Assembly (NCBI RefSeq): GCF_004135735.1
Contig: NZ_CP012670.1
Location: 11,178,501 to 11,242,500 of the forward strand
Origin: Sorangium cellulosum
GTDB lineage: Bacteria; Myxococcota_A; Polyangia; Polyangiales; Polyangiaceae
Direction of reading: 5' to 3'
DNA length: 64,000 nucleotides
Positions 17,904 through 26,266 of this stretch are shown here, piece after piece. The first letter of the stretch is position 1, and the number at the start of each line of letters is the position of its first letter. A model generated the notes under the pieces. It worked only from the letters and a program-made list of their open reading frames with translations, searched no databases and was not told the DNA's origin. Both the position numbers and the translations under genes were made by a program.

Positions 17904-18476
17904 CTAGGTCATCCATTCGCTCGGCTCCAGGAAGCGGAGCGTAGGGAAGCCCGAGGAGAGCAGATGATCCCGTACCTTGGCGTGGATCAGGATCGTGCTC
18001 GTGTTCTCCGCGAGTCGGAACATCAGCGCGCCGAGCGCCTTGCCCTCGTCCACCACGAGCTCGTCGAAGCTGGTATCGATCCGCGCGTCACCATCGTGGC
18101 TCTCCCAGACGGAGCTCGCGAGATCGGCCGCCGCGACCAGCCCCACGATGTTCACGGCCCGGTAGTCGTAGGTCTGCCCGGTGTCCGTGTTCTTGAGCAC
18201 GGCCCGGTAATGGTCGATGTTGTCGACGCCGCACGCGAGCAGGGCAGACACCAGCCGTCCGGACATCAGGCACATGTTGCCGTCGTACATCTCCGACGGC
18301 TCGCCTCGGTAGCCGCCCACGGGGACGAGATCCACCTCGATCGGGTCGGGCAGCGCCGCCTGGAAGCGCTGCCCCAAGGACCAGCTGTCGACCCCATCGA
18401 AATCGAGCCCGTCCTGGAGGTCGAGGTACCCCTCGTCCTCGTCCTGCGGCACCTCGTAGCTAAGGACATAGTACAT
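17904..18476 (-). CDS. Imm11/DUF1629-type immunity protein candidate
   Basis: 190 aa acidic protein (MYYVLSYEVPQDEDEGYLDL start; NIDHYRAVLKN and ending RFLEPSEWMT). These match the DUF1629/Imm11 family, small proteins commonly paired with polymorphic toxins. It begins 10 bases after the stop of the AHH toxin gene on the same strand, the classic toxin-immunity order. It is the last gene of the T6SS-linked run. Function as the cognate antitoxin of the upstream AHH protein is inferred from family and position. Confidence 0.75.
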   Translation of the reverse strand: MYYVLSYEVPQDEDEGYLDLQDGLDFDGVDSWSLGQRFQAALPDPIEVDLVPVGGYRGEPSEMYDGNMCLMSGRLVSALLACGVDNIDHYRAVLKNTDTGQTYDYRAVNIVGLVAAADLASSVWESHDGDARIDTSFDELVVDEGKALGALMFRLAENTSTILIHAKVRDHLLSSGFPTLRFLEPSEWMT

Positions 18477-18485
18477 CGTGAGCCC

Positions 18486-19202
18486 TCATCGCGATTTCAT
18501 GAGCTTCGACTTTTCGGAGGTATAGATCCCCGACGCCGTCGGCCAGCGTCCGGGCGGGCCCTTCAGGAAGCCTCGATACCGTCTGGAGAGCGCGTTGAGC
18601 CGTCCCACCAGGCCGAAAGGAGGCCGCTTCGCGTTCTTCATTTCCTTGCGGCAGACGGGACATCGAGCGTCCTTCTTGACGAGCTTGTCCGCGATCGCGC
18701 TCAGGCTCTGGCTGGCCTTCTGGTTGTACTGCGCGTGCGCGTTGTGAAACTGGGCGCCTGCGACCTTCATGGCCTGGATGGCGTACGCGTCTCGGTCCAG
18801 CGTCCCCCATCCGTTCGCCGGGTACGTGGGCAGCCATACCCCGTTCTTCCGATCGTTCACGTCGTACCCGACGTCCCCGTCCACCGTGTCTCCCTTCTTC
18901 ATGAATTTGAGCAATTTCGTCGCCTTCTTGAGGGAGGCGTTGCCGGGGATGAGGTGGTGCGCCGCCGGCGTGATCTCGATTTCGTCTCCCGAGACCCGCG
19001 CGGTCCACGAGGGGCGATGCCCCAGCGCCTGCCCGAGCTTGCTCGAGCTGTTCGCCATGGAATTCTCCGCGCTATCTACGGAGTTGGGATCTTCGTCGAG
19101 CTTGTTTTCGACGGTTTGCTCCGGCTGCTCGGTGCAGTACCAGCAGTTGTCCTTCTCAGGGCTCACGAGGTCCATCGCGATGGATTCGCCGATCTGAGTC
19201 AT
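18486..19202 (-). CDS. AHH-type nuclease toxin, probable T6SS effector
   Basis: 238 aa. The AHH HNH-like nuclease core is visible as TPAAHHLIPGNAS (AHH at residues 81-83), then DRKNGVWLPTYPANG (119-130) and FHNAHAQYN (152-160), with spacing as in polymorphic-toxin AHH domains. Cys pairs CWYC (20-23) and CPVC (181-184) could hold a structural zinc, an uncommon addition. It lies 15 bases after the DUF4150 PAAR-like gene and 10 bases before the immunity candidate, so delivery on the T6SS spike is likely. DNA or RNA cleavage is predicted, not shown. Confidence 0.8.
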   Translation of the reverse strand: MTQIGESIAMDLVSPEKDNCWYCTEQPEQTVENKLDEDPNSVDSAENSMANSSSKLGQALGHRPSWTARVSGDEIEITPAAHHLIPGNASLKKATKLLKFMKKGDTVDGDVGYDVNDRKNGVWLPTYPANGWGTLDRDAYAIQAMKVAGAQFHNAHAQYNQKASQSLSAIADKLVKKDARCPVCRKEMKNAKRPPFGLVGRLNALSRRYRGFLKGPPGRWPTASGIYTSEKSKLMKSR

Positions 19203-19217
19203 CGCAGCGGTCTCCTG

Positions 19218-19598
19218 TTATCCCATGATGTTCTTCTTGTTGTGAAACAGCGGATCCCCCATCCGGCACACGTTCTTGCCCTCGAACTTCACGTCGAACG
19301 AATACAGCATGAACTCGCACTCCCCCCGGTTGCACGAGCTCATCACGCCGCCGGCCGTCCCTGCCTCGTCGCCGCTCGACTTCGTGTACTTGGCCCCCTT
19401 CACCATCGGCATCTTCCCGTCGCACGTAACCTTCTTCGGCCCATCCGACGTGTCCGACGCCTGCCCGATGTTCGGGTAGGGGATCGGCACCGGCCCGCCG
19501 GGGGTCGGCGTCTTGCAGACGTCGGGGAAGACCATGCTCATGCCGCCGCTCTGCTTGTGCACCACCCCGCGCATGTTCGCGAACACCGTCGTTCCCAT
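19218..19598 (-). CDS. DUF4150 PAAR-like spike-tip protein
   Basis: 126 aa. Family motifs include VFANMRGVVHKQSGGMSMVFPDVCKTPTP and GPVPIPYPNIGQ, then SSGDEAGTAGGVMSSCNRGE. DUF4150 proteins are PAAR-like and cap VgrG or carry effectors. Here it immediately precedes the AHH toxin gene as a separate polypeptide rather than a fusion. Several Cys residues could serve as metal ligands at the tip. It lies 24 bases after the ketosynthase-like gene. Confidence 0.85.
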   Translation of the reverse strand: MGTTVFANMRGVVHKQSGGMSMVFPDVCKTPTPGGPVPIPYPNIGQASDTSDGPKKVTCDGKMPMVKGAKYTKSSGDEAGTAGGVMSSCNRGECEFMLYSFDVKFEGKNVCRMGDPLFHNKKNIMG

Positions 19599-19622
19599 CG
19601 CCTTGCTCCTCCGTCTGTCGAA

Positions 19623-20684
19623 TCAGACCTTGTCCAGGATCGCCGCGCCGCGCGCCGTCAGATCCGACGGCGCCCACACGAGGCAGCGGGAGGGGCGGTG
19701 GCCCTCCACCAGGGACAGCGCCGCCAGCCCCACGAGCATCGCCCCGAGCGCCGCCCCCGCGTCGCCCACGCAGTCCGCCGGGTGCTCGAGCACGAAGTCC
19801 TCGGCGATCCTCTTCTTGTGCCGCGCCAGCGCCACACCCCACTCCTTGGCAAAGAAGGTCTCGCCGTTGAAGCCGGCAACCACCGTCCGTACGGACTCTC
19901 CCGGCGCGGCCGCGAACGCCGCCTTCATCGCCGCGTCCAGCCCCTCGCCGCGGTACGCCGCCCCGTTGTTGTAGCGGTGCCCTTCCTCGTCCGCCGTCCC
20001 CACCGAGACGATCCGCGACAGCGCCGTCCCTCCGTGCGCCGCTCCCGGCCGCGCGAGCAGCAGGAACGCCGCCCCCTCGCCCGGGATGAAGCCGTCGAAG
20101 ATCCCGTGCGCGCGCAGCCGCTCCTCCAGGTCCAGCGTCCCGAGCAAGTACAGGTCGAGGAGCGTATCCACGCCGCCCACCACGACGCGATCATACCGGC
20201 GCGCGGAGAGCCCCTCCAGCGCCGCGGCGAGCGCCAGGAAGACGCCCGCCCGGCCCGCCGGGAACACCCGGCTGCGCGCTAGATCGATCGCGATGTCGGC
20301 CTGCGCCGCGAGCTGCTCCAGGAAGACCGGCCCGGCAGGCGCAGGACGGCCCTCCGGAAACGCTTCTGGCCCCGCCAGCAGCACCGCGGTCAGCCCCGGC
20401 GGCGCGCCCTCGAGGCACGCGCGCAGCGCTGGACCCGAGAGGCGCAGCATCCGGATCTGCCGCGCCGTCAGCCCGGCAGTCTTCTCAATCACCGGCGCGA
20501 GCGGCGGCAGATCCGGCGTGGCCACGAGCGCCATCACCAGGGGATTGAAGCGCCTGTCCAGGACCGAGGTCTCCTGGAACCGGGATATCCCCGCCCGGAC
20601 CGCCGCGCTCGTCACCTCGGCGCTCAGCCCGACGGAGCTCACCATGCCGACCCGCAGGATGTCCGCGCCCGGCGCCGCCATCAC
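19623..20684 (-). CDS. Ketosynthase/thiolase-fold protein lacking the catalytic Cys, T6SS-associated
   Basis: 353 aa with beta-ketoacyl synthase-like layout: RVGMVSSVGLSAEVTSAAVRAG near the N-terminus, VVVGGVDTLLD mid-protein, FIPGEGAAFLLLARP (GEGA at 202-205) and CVGDAGAALGAM near the C-terminus. Where active ketosynthases have the nucleophilic Cys loop, this protein reads SRVFPAGRAGVFLAL (139-151) with no Cys, so it is probably not a condensing enzyme. Its start overlaps the DUF2169 stop by 4 bases. Similar genes accompany DUF2169/DUF4150 effector operons; a scaffold role is inferred. Confidence 0.75.
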   Translation of the reverse strand: MMAAPGADILRVGMVSSVGLSAEVTSAAVRAGISRFQETSVLDRRFNPLVMALVATPDLPPLAPVIEKTAGLTARQIRMLRLSGPALRACLEGAPPGLTAVLLAGPEAFPEGRPAPAGPVFLEQLAAQADIAIDLARSRVFPAGRAGVFLALAAALEGLSARRYDRVVVGGVDTLLDLYLLGTLDLEERLRAHGIFDGFIPGEGAAFLLLARPGAAHGGTALSRIVSVGTADEEGHRYNNGAAYRGEGLDAAMKAAFAAAPGESVRTVVAGFNGETFFAKEWGVALARHKKRIAEDFVLEHPADCVGDAGAALGAMLVGLAALSLVEGHRPSRCLVWAPSDLTARGAAILDKV

Positions 20685-21712
20685 GACCTCCGCCCGCTCA
20701 GCTCGATTCGCTTCGCATCAATCTCCACCAGACTCACCTTGAGCGCGCGCTTGTCGCACCCCACCGCGCTCAGCCACACCATCCCGAGCCGCCCCTCGCC
20801 AGGCTCGAGCACCACCGTCTGCAACCGCATCGGCGGCCGCTCGACATCGCGATCGATCGTGACCTTCACATCGAGCTCGCACGCCGGCAACCGCACCTCC
20901 CACGGATCCAGCGCGGCGTTCTGCACCTTGACCGGCTCGCCGCCGCACAGGTAGCCCGGACACACGAGCCCCGGCGAGGCCGCATTGAAGAAGCGCGCGT
21001 CGAAGTCCTTCGGCAAGTACGGCGCCCGCGTCTCCTGCCACGCCTCGTCGTAGGTCCCCGCATACCGCCGGCGCGGCTCCCACGAGGGCGCGATGAAGCC
21101 GAACCCCGCGGGCGGCGGGCGGTCGCGCGTGCCCGAGATGAGGTGCGCCGGGTCCTCCAGGTTGGGCAGCCGCCGTACCGCCTTGTCCGGCGGCGCGCTC
21201 CGCAGGCCGAAGCCGACGCCCACCGGGTTGCGCGGATCGATCTCCAGCGGACCCTTCTCCGGATCGTGCTTGAGCACGCCGCCGAAGGCGCGCTCGTAGA
21301 CGAGCGGCATGCGCTCGAACGGGATCGGCGGAGAGATGCGGAGATCGAGCGGTCCGCGCCATTCCCGATCGCCGAAGACGCGGACCACCTTGGCGACCGG
21401 ACCGACAACCAGCGACACATCGACCGATGGCGCCGGGCGCCCGCGCGGCGCCCACGCCTCGCCGAGCAGCACCACGTCGGTTGCCGGCTTGCCGAGGTGG
21501 AGATCGGCGGCGTGCTTCAAGCTGGTCTGCCCCGGCTCCCCCCAGTACTCGTCCGCGAGCTTCACCGGCTCCTGCTCCTCGGCGACGCGCAGCGCGCCGC
21601 CGCGCAGCGCGAAGGTCGCGCGGACCGCGACGTACAGCGTGTCCACCCCGTGCGCGTCCGGAAAGAGCGCGATGTTCGCCTTGAAGGGACTTGTGTTCTT
21701 GAGCTGCAGCAT
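20681..21712 (-). CDS. DUF2169 domain protein, probable effector adaptor
   Basis: 343 aa. The DUF2169 pattern is clear: KNTSPFKANIALFPDAHGVDTLYVAVRATFAL at the N-terminus, PVKLADEYWGEPGQTSLKHAADLHLGKPATDVVLLGEAW, then FERMPLVYERAFGG and NPVGVGFG. DUF2169 proteins act as adaptors or chaperones loading PAAR-linked effectors in characterised T6SS. It sits between the NS_2-like nuclease (3 bases upstream) and the KS-like gene (4-base overlap), so it may serve the nuclease, the AHH toxin or both. Confidence 0.85.
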   Translation of the reverse strand: MLQLKNTSPFKANIALFPDAHGVDTLYVAVRATFALRGGALRVAEEQEPVKLADEYWGEPGQTSLKHAADLHLGKPATDVVLLGEAWAPRGRPAPSVDVSLVVGPVAKVVRVFGDREWRGPLDLRISPPIPFERMPLVYERAFGGVLKHDPEKGPLEIDPRNPVGVGFGLRSAPPDKAVRRLPNLEDPAHLISGTRDRPPPAGFGFIAPSWEPRRRYAGTYDEAWQETRAPYLPKDFDARFFNAASPGLVCPGYLCGGEPVKVQNAALDPWEVRLPACELDVKVTIDRDVERPPMRLQTVVLEPGEGRLGMVWLSAVGCDKRALKVSLVEIDAKRIELSGRRS

Positions 21713-21715
21713 GGC

Positions 21716-22258
21716 TCAGACGTCGTATGTCGTTTCCTGCGCTGGCCCTTGTGCGAGCTCCAGTGCGTCGAGCTCCGCCTGGCGCTGCGCGCGCCAATCA
21801 CGTGTAGGATACAGATACGGGTTCGCGTTGACGATTTGCCACGAACGCAGCGGGCCCTTGGCGCTTCCGACTACGACGAGGAACGCGTCCGGTCGAAGAT
21901 CGCTCCCCAGGTACTCGATGTTGACACGCATCCAGCCTGCTTCCTCGCCGAGCATGCTGACGATCTCCCTTTCCATCTTGTACCAGGGACCACCGCTCAT
22001 GTTCACGAGACCGTGCATCGCTACGAGGTTTGCCCGTCGATTCGGCCCCCCGAAGCATCGAGCGATAAGGTGACCACGGTGATCGAAGCCTGTCCGCTCG
22101 TGGACTCCATTCGCAGGTCGATAGGGCCATCGGAGATGCCGGATCTCACCCGCGATCTGGAGCGTCCGCGCGCAGCGCGCCCCAAAATGCTCGACCTTCG
22201 CCTCGAACACAGTGCGCCGATCCAGCCCGAGCAGCTCGATCGTTCGGACAATGCTCAT
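21716..22258 (-). CDS. DNA/RNA non-specific endonuclease-like protein (Endonuclea_NS_2 type), candidate T6SS effector
   Basis: 180 aa. The segment DHRGHLIARCFGG (59-71) followed by NLVAMHGLVN (77-86) and GGPWYKMEREIVSML (89-103) matches the conserved D-x-GHLIA-x-x-FGG...N...WY-x-mE pattern of the Endonuclea_NS_2 family found in polymorphic toxins; His63 would be the catalytic base. No signal peptide is present. Its ATG overlaps the tssG stop as ATGA and the DUF2169 gene follows after 3 bases, so it is embedded in the secretion operon. No separate immunity gene adjoins it. GC appears slightly lower than in its neighbours. Confidence 0.75.
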   Translation of the reverse strand: MSIVRTIELLGLDRRTVFEAKVEHFGARCARTLQIAGEIRHLRWPYRPANGVHERTGFDHRGHLIARCFGGPNRRANLVAMHGLVNMSGGPWYKMEREIVSMLGEEAGWMRVNIEYLGSDLRPDAFLVVVGSAKGPLRSWQIVNANPYLYPTRDWRAQRQAELDALELAQGPAQETTYDV

Positions 22259-23385
22259 GCGAACCTCGCGCCATGAGCCGTCGCCGATTCACCATCGCGC
22301 ATCGAACCGCCGTGCTCCGTGGCGGGCGCGCCCCGCAGCGCCGCCCCCCGCAGCCTCTTCTCGACCGCCTCCCGCCTCCGCGCCCCGCCGCCGAGGCACG
22401 CCGTCGTCCCGAGCCGCGCCCCGTGCCGCCGCCCGAGCCGCGCCGCCGGCGCCTCCTCGGCGCGCAGCCGCAACAGCACCGTGAAGCTCAGCACCTCGCC
22501 CGCGTAGAACCGCGTCAGCGCGCACAGCGGCCCGAGCAGGTCCCCTCCGGGCAAGCAGCGCAGGTAGTCCTCGAGCGACAGCGGCCCCACGACGAGCTCG
22601 AACCCCGCCTCCTGGTCCCACGCCCGCCGCCCCAGAATAGCCCCCTCCCCGAGCCCCCGGTTGCGCCCCGACGGCCCGATCGCCGTCCGGTCGCTCTCCT
22701 CGATCGGGTGGTACGCCCCCGTCAGCGGCGCCCCCTCGACCGGCACCCCGAGGTGATGCCGCAACAGCGCCGTGAGCCCCGCCATCGGCCGCACCTCCCG
22801 CGCCATGAGCGCCGCCGGCTCCAGCAGCGCGCGGTCGCTCACCGGGAGCCTCCCGCGCAGCGACGGCAGCCCGAGGCCGACCAGCGCGTGCAGGTACCGC
22901 GCGGCGTCGTCCTGCTCCGGAGACGCCACGCCGAGCCCGATCCGGTGCCGCTTGCGGATCCGGTACACCAGCGACAGCAGCCGGTGGTTGAAGATGTCCA
23001 GGAAGTCGCGCAGCGCGAAATCGCGCCGCGCCGCCCGCTGGTACACGAGCTCCGCGAACGGCGGCGGCAGCGGCCCGAGCGCGCCCGCGAGGCTCAGGAA
23101 GCTCGCCGTCAGCACCGCCTTCTCCCCCGCGCGCGCCGGGCGCTCGATCCCCGCCACCTCCGTCTCGGGGAACGCAAGGTCGATCGCGCCGCGCAGCCGC
23201 ACCGCCTCGGCCGCGGGCTCGGCGCCCTCACCCACGCTCCGGCAGCCCGAAGCCCGCGCCTCGAGCAGCGCCACCGCCTGGAAGAAATCGAACCGGCGGC
23301 CCTCGGCGAAGAGCCGGTCCTCGGCCTCCACCGGAGCCGCGCCTTCGCCTAGAGAAGCGCCTTTGCCCCCGCCCTCGGTCGCCAT
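22255..23385 (-). CDS. tssG: T6SS baseplate protein TssG
   Basis: 376 aa. RRFDFFQAVALLEAR near the N-terminus is the TssG start signature; VYQRAARRDFALRDFLDIFNHRLLSLVYR, GLPSLRGRLPVSDRALL and GVPVEGAPLTGAYHPI follow in family order. ATG 23385 is preferred because GGAGGT lies 9 bases upstream; the ATG at 23394 abuts that site. The gene overlaps the end of tssF by 37 bases. TssG with TssF, TssK and TssE forms the baseplate wedge. Confidence 0.92.
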   Translation of the reverse strand: MATEGGGKGASLGEGAAPVEAEDRLFAEGRRFDFFQAVALLEARASGCRSVGEGAEPAAEAVRLRGAIDLAFPETEVAGIERPARAGEKAVLTASFLSLAGALGPLPPPFAELVYQRAARRDFALRDFLDIFNHRLLSLVYRIRKRHRIGLGVASPEQDDAARYLHALVGLGLPSLRGRLPVSDRALLEPAALMAREVRPMAGLTALLRHHLGVPVEGAPLTGAYHPIEESDRTAIGPSGRNRGLGEGAILGRRAWDQEAGFELVVGPLSLEDYLRCLPGGDLLGPLCALTRFYAGEVLSFTVLLRLRAEEAPAARLGRRHGARLGTTACLGGGARRREAVEKRLRGAALRGAPATEHGGSMRDGESATAHGARFA

Positions 23386-25151
23386 CGCTTCCATACCTCC
23401 GCGCGCCCCGTGCTCCTCAGCACGAGCTCCGTGAACGAGTTGATGTGCGCATGCAGCGAGAGATACCGGCTCAGCACCTCCGCGAACAACAGCGGGCTCG
23501 ACCCGACGAACTGCTCCTCGTCGAGCGTCAGCGTCACCTCGGTCCCGCGGCAGAACCCGCGCCACGCGTCCGCGCCGATCCGCCGCGTCACAGTCCGCGC
23601 CGACACGTCCGCGATGCCCTGGATCTGCCGCTCCGCCTCGGGGATCGACGCGAAGAGATAGACGCGCAAGATCTCCCTCAGCGCGTCCGCCCCGCCCGGC
23701 CCCGACAGCGAGAGGTGGTTGAGCGACAGGTTCGAGACGAGCCGCCAGAGCGCCTGTCCGCCGAGCGGAGGCTCGCGCTGCGGCGTCGGCTTCGTGAGGC
23801 ACGTGATGCGGCCCATCGCCGCGCCGCGCTCCAGCGAGAGCGGCACGCCGGCCGACATCTCCTCGGGGAGATCGCGGTTGGTGCACAGCACCGAGGCGTA
23901 CACCACCCGGGAAGGGGGCCGCCGCGGCGAGAGGTCGAGATCGACGAACGACAGCAGCACGTCCGTGCCAGGCACGTCCTCGCGCGCCGTCGCCACCCGG
24001 CGGGCATGCCAGAACGCCCGCGGGCCCGCGCCCTCGGCGTGGTGCGTGAACGAGAAGAACGGCGCGTACTCCACCTGCACCGCCTCGCCCGGCGCCGTCG
24101 CCGTGACCTTGTGCACCGAGTGGATCTCCGTCGTCCGCTCCCGGCGCGCGTCCGCGACCAGGCGGTACTCCGGAAAGCGGTGATCCACCCGGATCGGCTC
24201 GGTCGTGCGCGGAAACAGGTTGATGATCGGCGTGCAGCCGAGCCGGAAGGTGTCAGTCCGCACCACCACGCTCGCGGGCGGGCGCTGGTCGAGCAGGAAC
24301 AGGAGCTCGCACGCCGTGCCCTCGGGCAGGCGCGTGAGCTCGACGTCGAAGAAGAGGAACTTCTCGGGAAAGGCGAAGTACTCCTGGACCAGCCGGTGCC
24401 CGGGAGACGCGTGCACGGGGTAGGGGAGCGCCTCCTCGTCGGGCCCGAAGCCGACCGGGTGGAGGCGCGCCTCCGCGAGGTCGCGGCCGCCGCCCTCGCC
24501 GGCGCACAGGACGCGCAGCGTGTGGCCGAAGAGCAGCTCGTACAGGCGGTGGCCGTTCAGGCCGCCGCCGCTCAGGAAGAAGCGCAGCCGCCGCACCCCG
24601 AGCGCGCGCAGCGGCGGGCCGCCGCTCCGCAGGCGGACGCGGAGCGCCGCCATCACCCCGCCCGAGCCCGGCGGCAGATCCAGCGCCTCCGGCGCGCCGA
24701 AGCCGGCGGCCTCGACCTCGATCGGCCAGAGCGTGACCGGCGCGCACGTCCGGAACCGGCAGGTCGGGCCCCCGCGCGCCTCCGCGAAGAGCGGCGTGTT
24801 CCGCTCGATCACGTGGCCCGACGTCAGCTTGCTGTCCCTCGGGCTCACCTCGAACGCCGCGATCGCCATCGACGGGATGGGCGAGAGCAGCGGCGGATAC
24901 AGGACGCCGAGCAGCGACGTCGTGAGCTCGGGGAGATCGCTGTCGAGGCGGTGCTGGAGGCGCGCCGTCAGGAACGCGAACGACTCGATGAGCCGCTCGA
25001 CGTGCGGATCCGCGGCGTGGCGCTCCTCCAGGCCGAGGCGCGCGGCGATCTTCGGGTATGCCGCGGCGAACTCGGCGCCGCGCTCTCGCAGGTAGGCGAG
25101 CTCGCGGGCGTAGAGATCGAGCAGCTCCGCGTCGCGGTCGCCCGTCGTCAC
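23349..25151 (-). CDS. tssF: T6SS baseplate protein TssF
   Basis: 600 aa, usual family length. The N-terminus LLDLYARELAYLRERGAEFAAAYPKIAARLGL and DPHVERLIESFAFLTARLQHRLDSDLPELT are diagnostic, and LLYPPLLSPIPSMAIAAFE-like and FPRTTEPI segments follow. It forms the baseplate wedge with TssG. Its start overlaps the tssE stop in a 4-base ATGA arrangement. Confidence 0.95.
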   Translation of the reverse strand: MTTGDRDAELLDLYARELAYLRERGAEFAAAYPKIAARLGLEERHAADPHVERLIESFAFLTARLQHRLDSDLPELTTSLLGVLYPPLLSPIPSMAIAAFEVSPRDSKLTSGHVIERNTPLFAEARGGPTCRFRTCAPVTLWPIEVEAAGFGAPEALDLPPGSGGVMAALRVRLRSGGPPLRALGVRRLRFFLSGGGLNGHRLYELLFGHTLRVLCAGEGGGRDLAEARLHPVGFGPDEEALPYPVHASPGHRLVQEYFAFPEKFLFFDVELTRLPEGTACELLFLLDQRPPASVVVRTDTFRLGCTPIINLFPRTTEPIRVDHRFPEYRLVADARRERTTEIHSVHKVTATAPGEAVQVEYAPFFSFTHHAEGAGPRAFWHARRVATAREDVPGTDVLLSFVDLDLSPRRPPSRVVYASVLCTNRDLPEEMSAGVPLSLERGAAMGRITCLTKPTPQREPPLGGQALWRLVSNLSLNHLSLSGPGGADALREILRVYLFASIPEAERQIQGIADVSARTVTRRIGADAWRGFCRGTEVTLTLDEEQFVGSSPLLFAEVLSRYLSLHAHINSFTELVLRSTGRAEVWKRWRPRAGAKALL

Positions 25152-25609
25152 CCGGCCTCCGGCAGCGGCAGGGTGAAGCTGAGCGGCTCGCGGACCCGCT
25201 CGGTGACGAGCAGCGCGCTGACGGCGGCGCGGTACCGCGCGTCGCCGTCCGCGGGGGGGAGCAGCTCGACCTCGACCCGCGCGAGGCGCGGCTCGTACGC
25301 CTCGACCGTCTGCTGGATGAGCCGCGCGACGCGGAACCGCTCCTCCTTGATGACGCCGCGGCCGCCGAGCTCCAGGTCGGGCAGGCCGTAGTCGAGCACC
25401 GTGCGCCGGCGCGCGAGGGCGACGTCCCCGGGCACGGGGCAGCGCGTGCCGAGCAGCCGCTCGAGCTCGCGGCGCACCGAGGCGCGCAGCGCGTCGAGGT
25501 CGTGGCTGCGCCTCGGCCGCGCCTCGCTGCGCTGCGCTGGATTGTCGTCGACCAGGCGGTCGAAGAGCGGCACGCGCCCCGCGTCCGCGGCTCCCCAGCT
25601 ATCGTCCAT
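25148..25609 (-). CDS. tssE: T6SS baseplate protein TssE (gp25-like)
   Basis: 153 aa with the gp25-like lysozyme-related fold. PLFDRLVDDN at the N-terminus, SVRRELERLLGTRCP, LDYGLPDLE and RVARLIQQTVEAYEPRLARVEVEL are the family blocks. It initiates sheath assembly on the baseplate. It lies 54 bases downstream of hcp and overlaps tssF. Confidence 0.93.
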   Translation of the reverse strand: MDDSWGAADAGRVPLFDRLVDDNPAQRSEARPRRSHDLDALRASVRRELERLLGTRCPVPGDVALARRRTVLDYGLPDLELGGRGVIKEERFRVARLIQQTVEAYEPRLARVEVELLPPADGDARYRAAVSALLVTERVREPLSFTLPLPEAG

Positions 25610-25663
25610 CCCGCGCCCCTGTCCACGAGGCCGGCGAGGCGGCGCGCCGCCGGCCCCGCGCGA

Positions 25664-26152
25664 TCACTTGCCCTTGTTCTCTTCGAGGCTGAAGCTCGCC
25701 GAGCTCTTCCCCTTGGCCCCGCCCGGCGCCTCCTGCTTCTGCTGGGCGTACTCCCAGGTGATCTTCTTGTAGCTGAACGTGACGTTCTCGATCGGCTGGT
25801 CCGAGCCGCCGGTCACCGAGACGGACGTGATGATGCAGCTCTCGAACGTGTACGTCATGTACTTGTGCGGCGCCCCGGCGGCGTCCGCCTTCCAGAGGTG
25901 CACCTTCATCGTCTTGATGTCCTCGCCGCCGCAGCACTTCAGGTTGAGCGTCGGCGAGGCGATGTCGAGGTACTTGGTGACCGTGAAGTCGTTGTGCACG
26001 GAGCGGCCGCTCGCGCGGCTCGTGTTCGACGGGCCCGCCGTGAGCGGCATGGACACGCCATGATTGAAGGACAGGAGCTCGATCGTGTCCTTGCCCTGCG
26101 CCGACGTGCTCTCGCCCTTGATGCCATCAATTTCCCAGTAGACGTTCTGCAT
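25664..26152 (-). CDS. hcp: T6SS tube protein Hcp (TssD)
   Basis: 162 aa. Hcp1-like fold: YWEIDGIKGESTSAQGKD, LLSFNHGVSMP, HNDFTVTKYLDIASPTLNLKCC, ITSVSVTGGSDQPIENVTFSYKKITWEY. It stacks as hexamers to form the inner tube. The Lys/Ser/Gly-rich C-terminal tail (about 25 residues) extends past the fold, but no toxin domain is fused. It has its own leader of 114 bases after tssC and its own ribosome site, consistent with high expression. Confidence 0.95.
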   Translation of the reverse strand: MQNVYWEIDGIKGESTSAQGKDTIELLSFNHGVSMPLTAGPSNTSRASGRSVHNDFTVTKYLDIASPTLNLKCCGGEDIKTMKVHLWKADAAGAPHKYMTYTFESCIITSVSVTGGSDQPIENVTFSYKKITWEYAQQKQEAPGGAKGKSSASFSLEENKGK

Positions 26153-26266
26153 GGCTCATCCCTCCTCTATCGACGATCCTCGTGCGGCCCGCGCGCGGCC
26201 GCCCCACCTGCGGGGCGCCGCCGCGCGCGGCCTGCTCTCATGTTTCGCGGCGCGCGCCGCGCCCCT

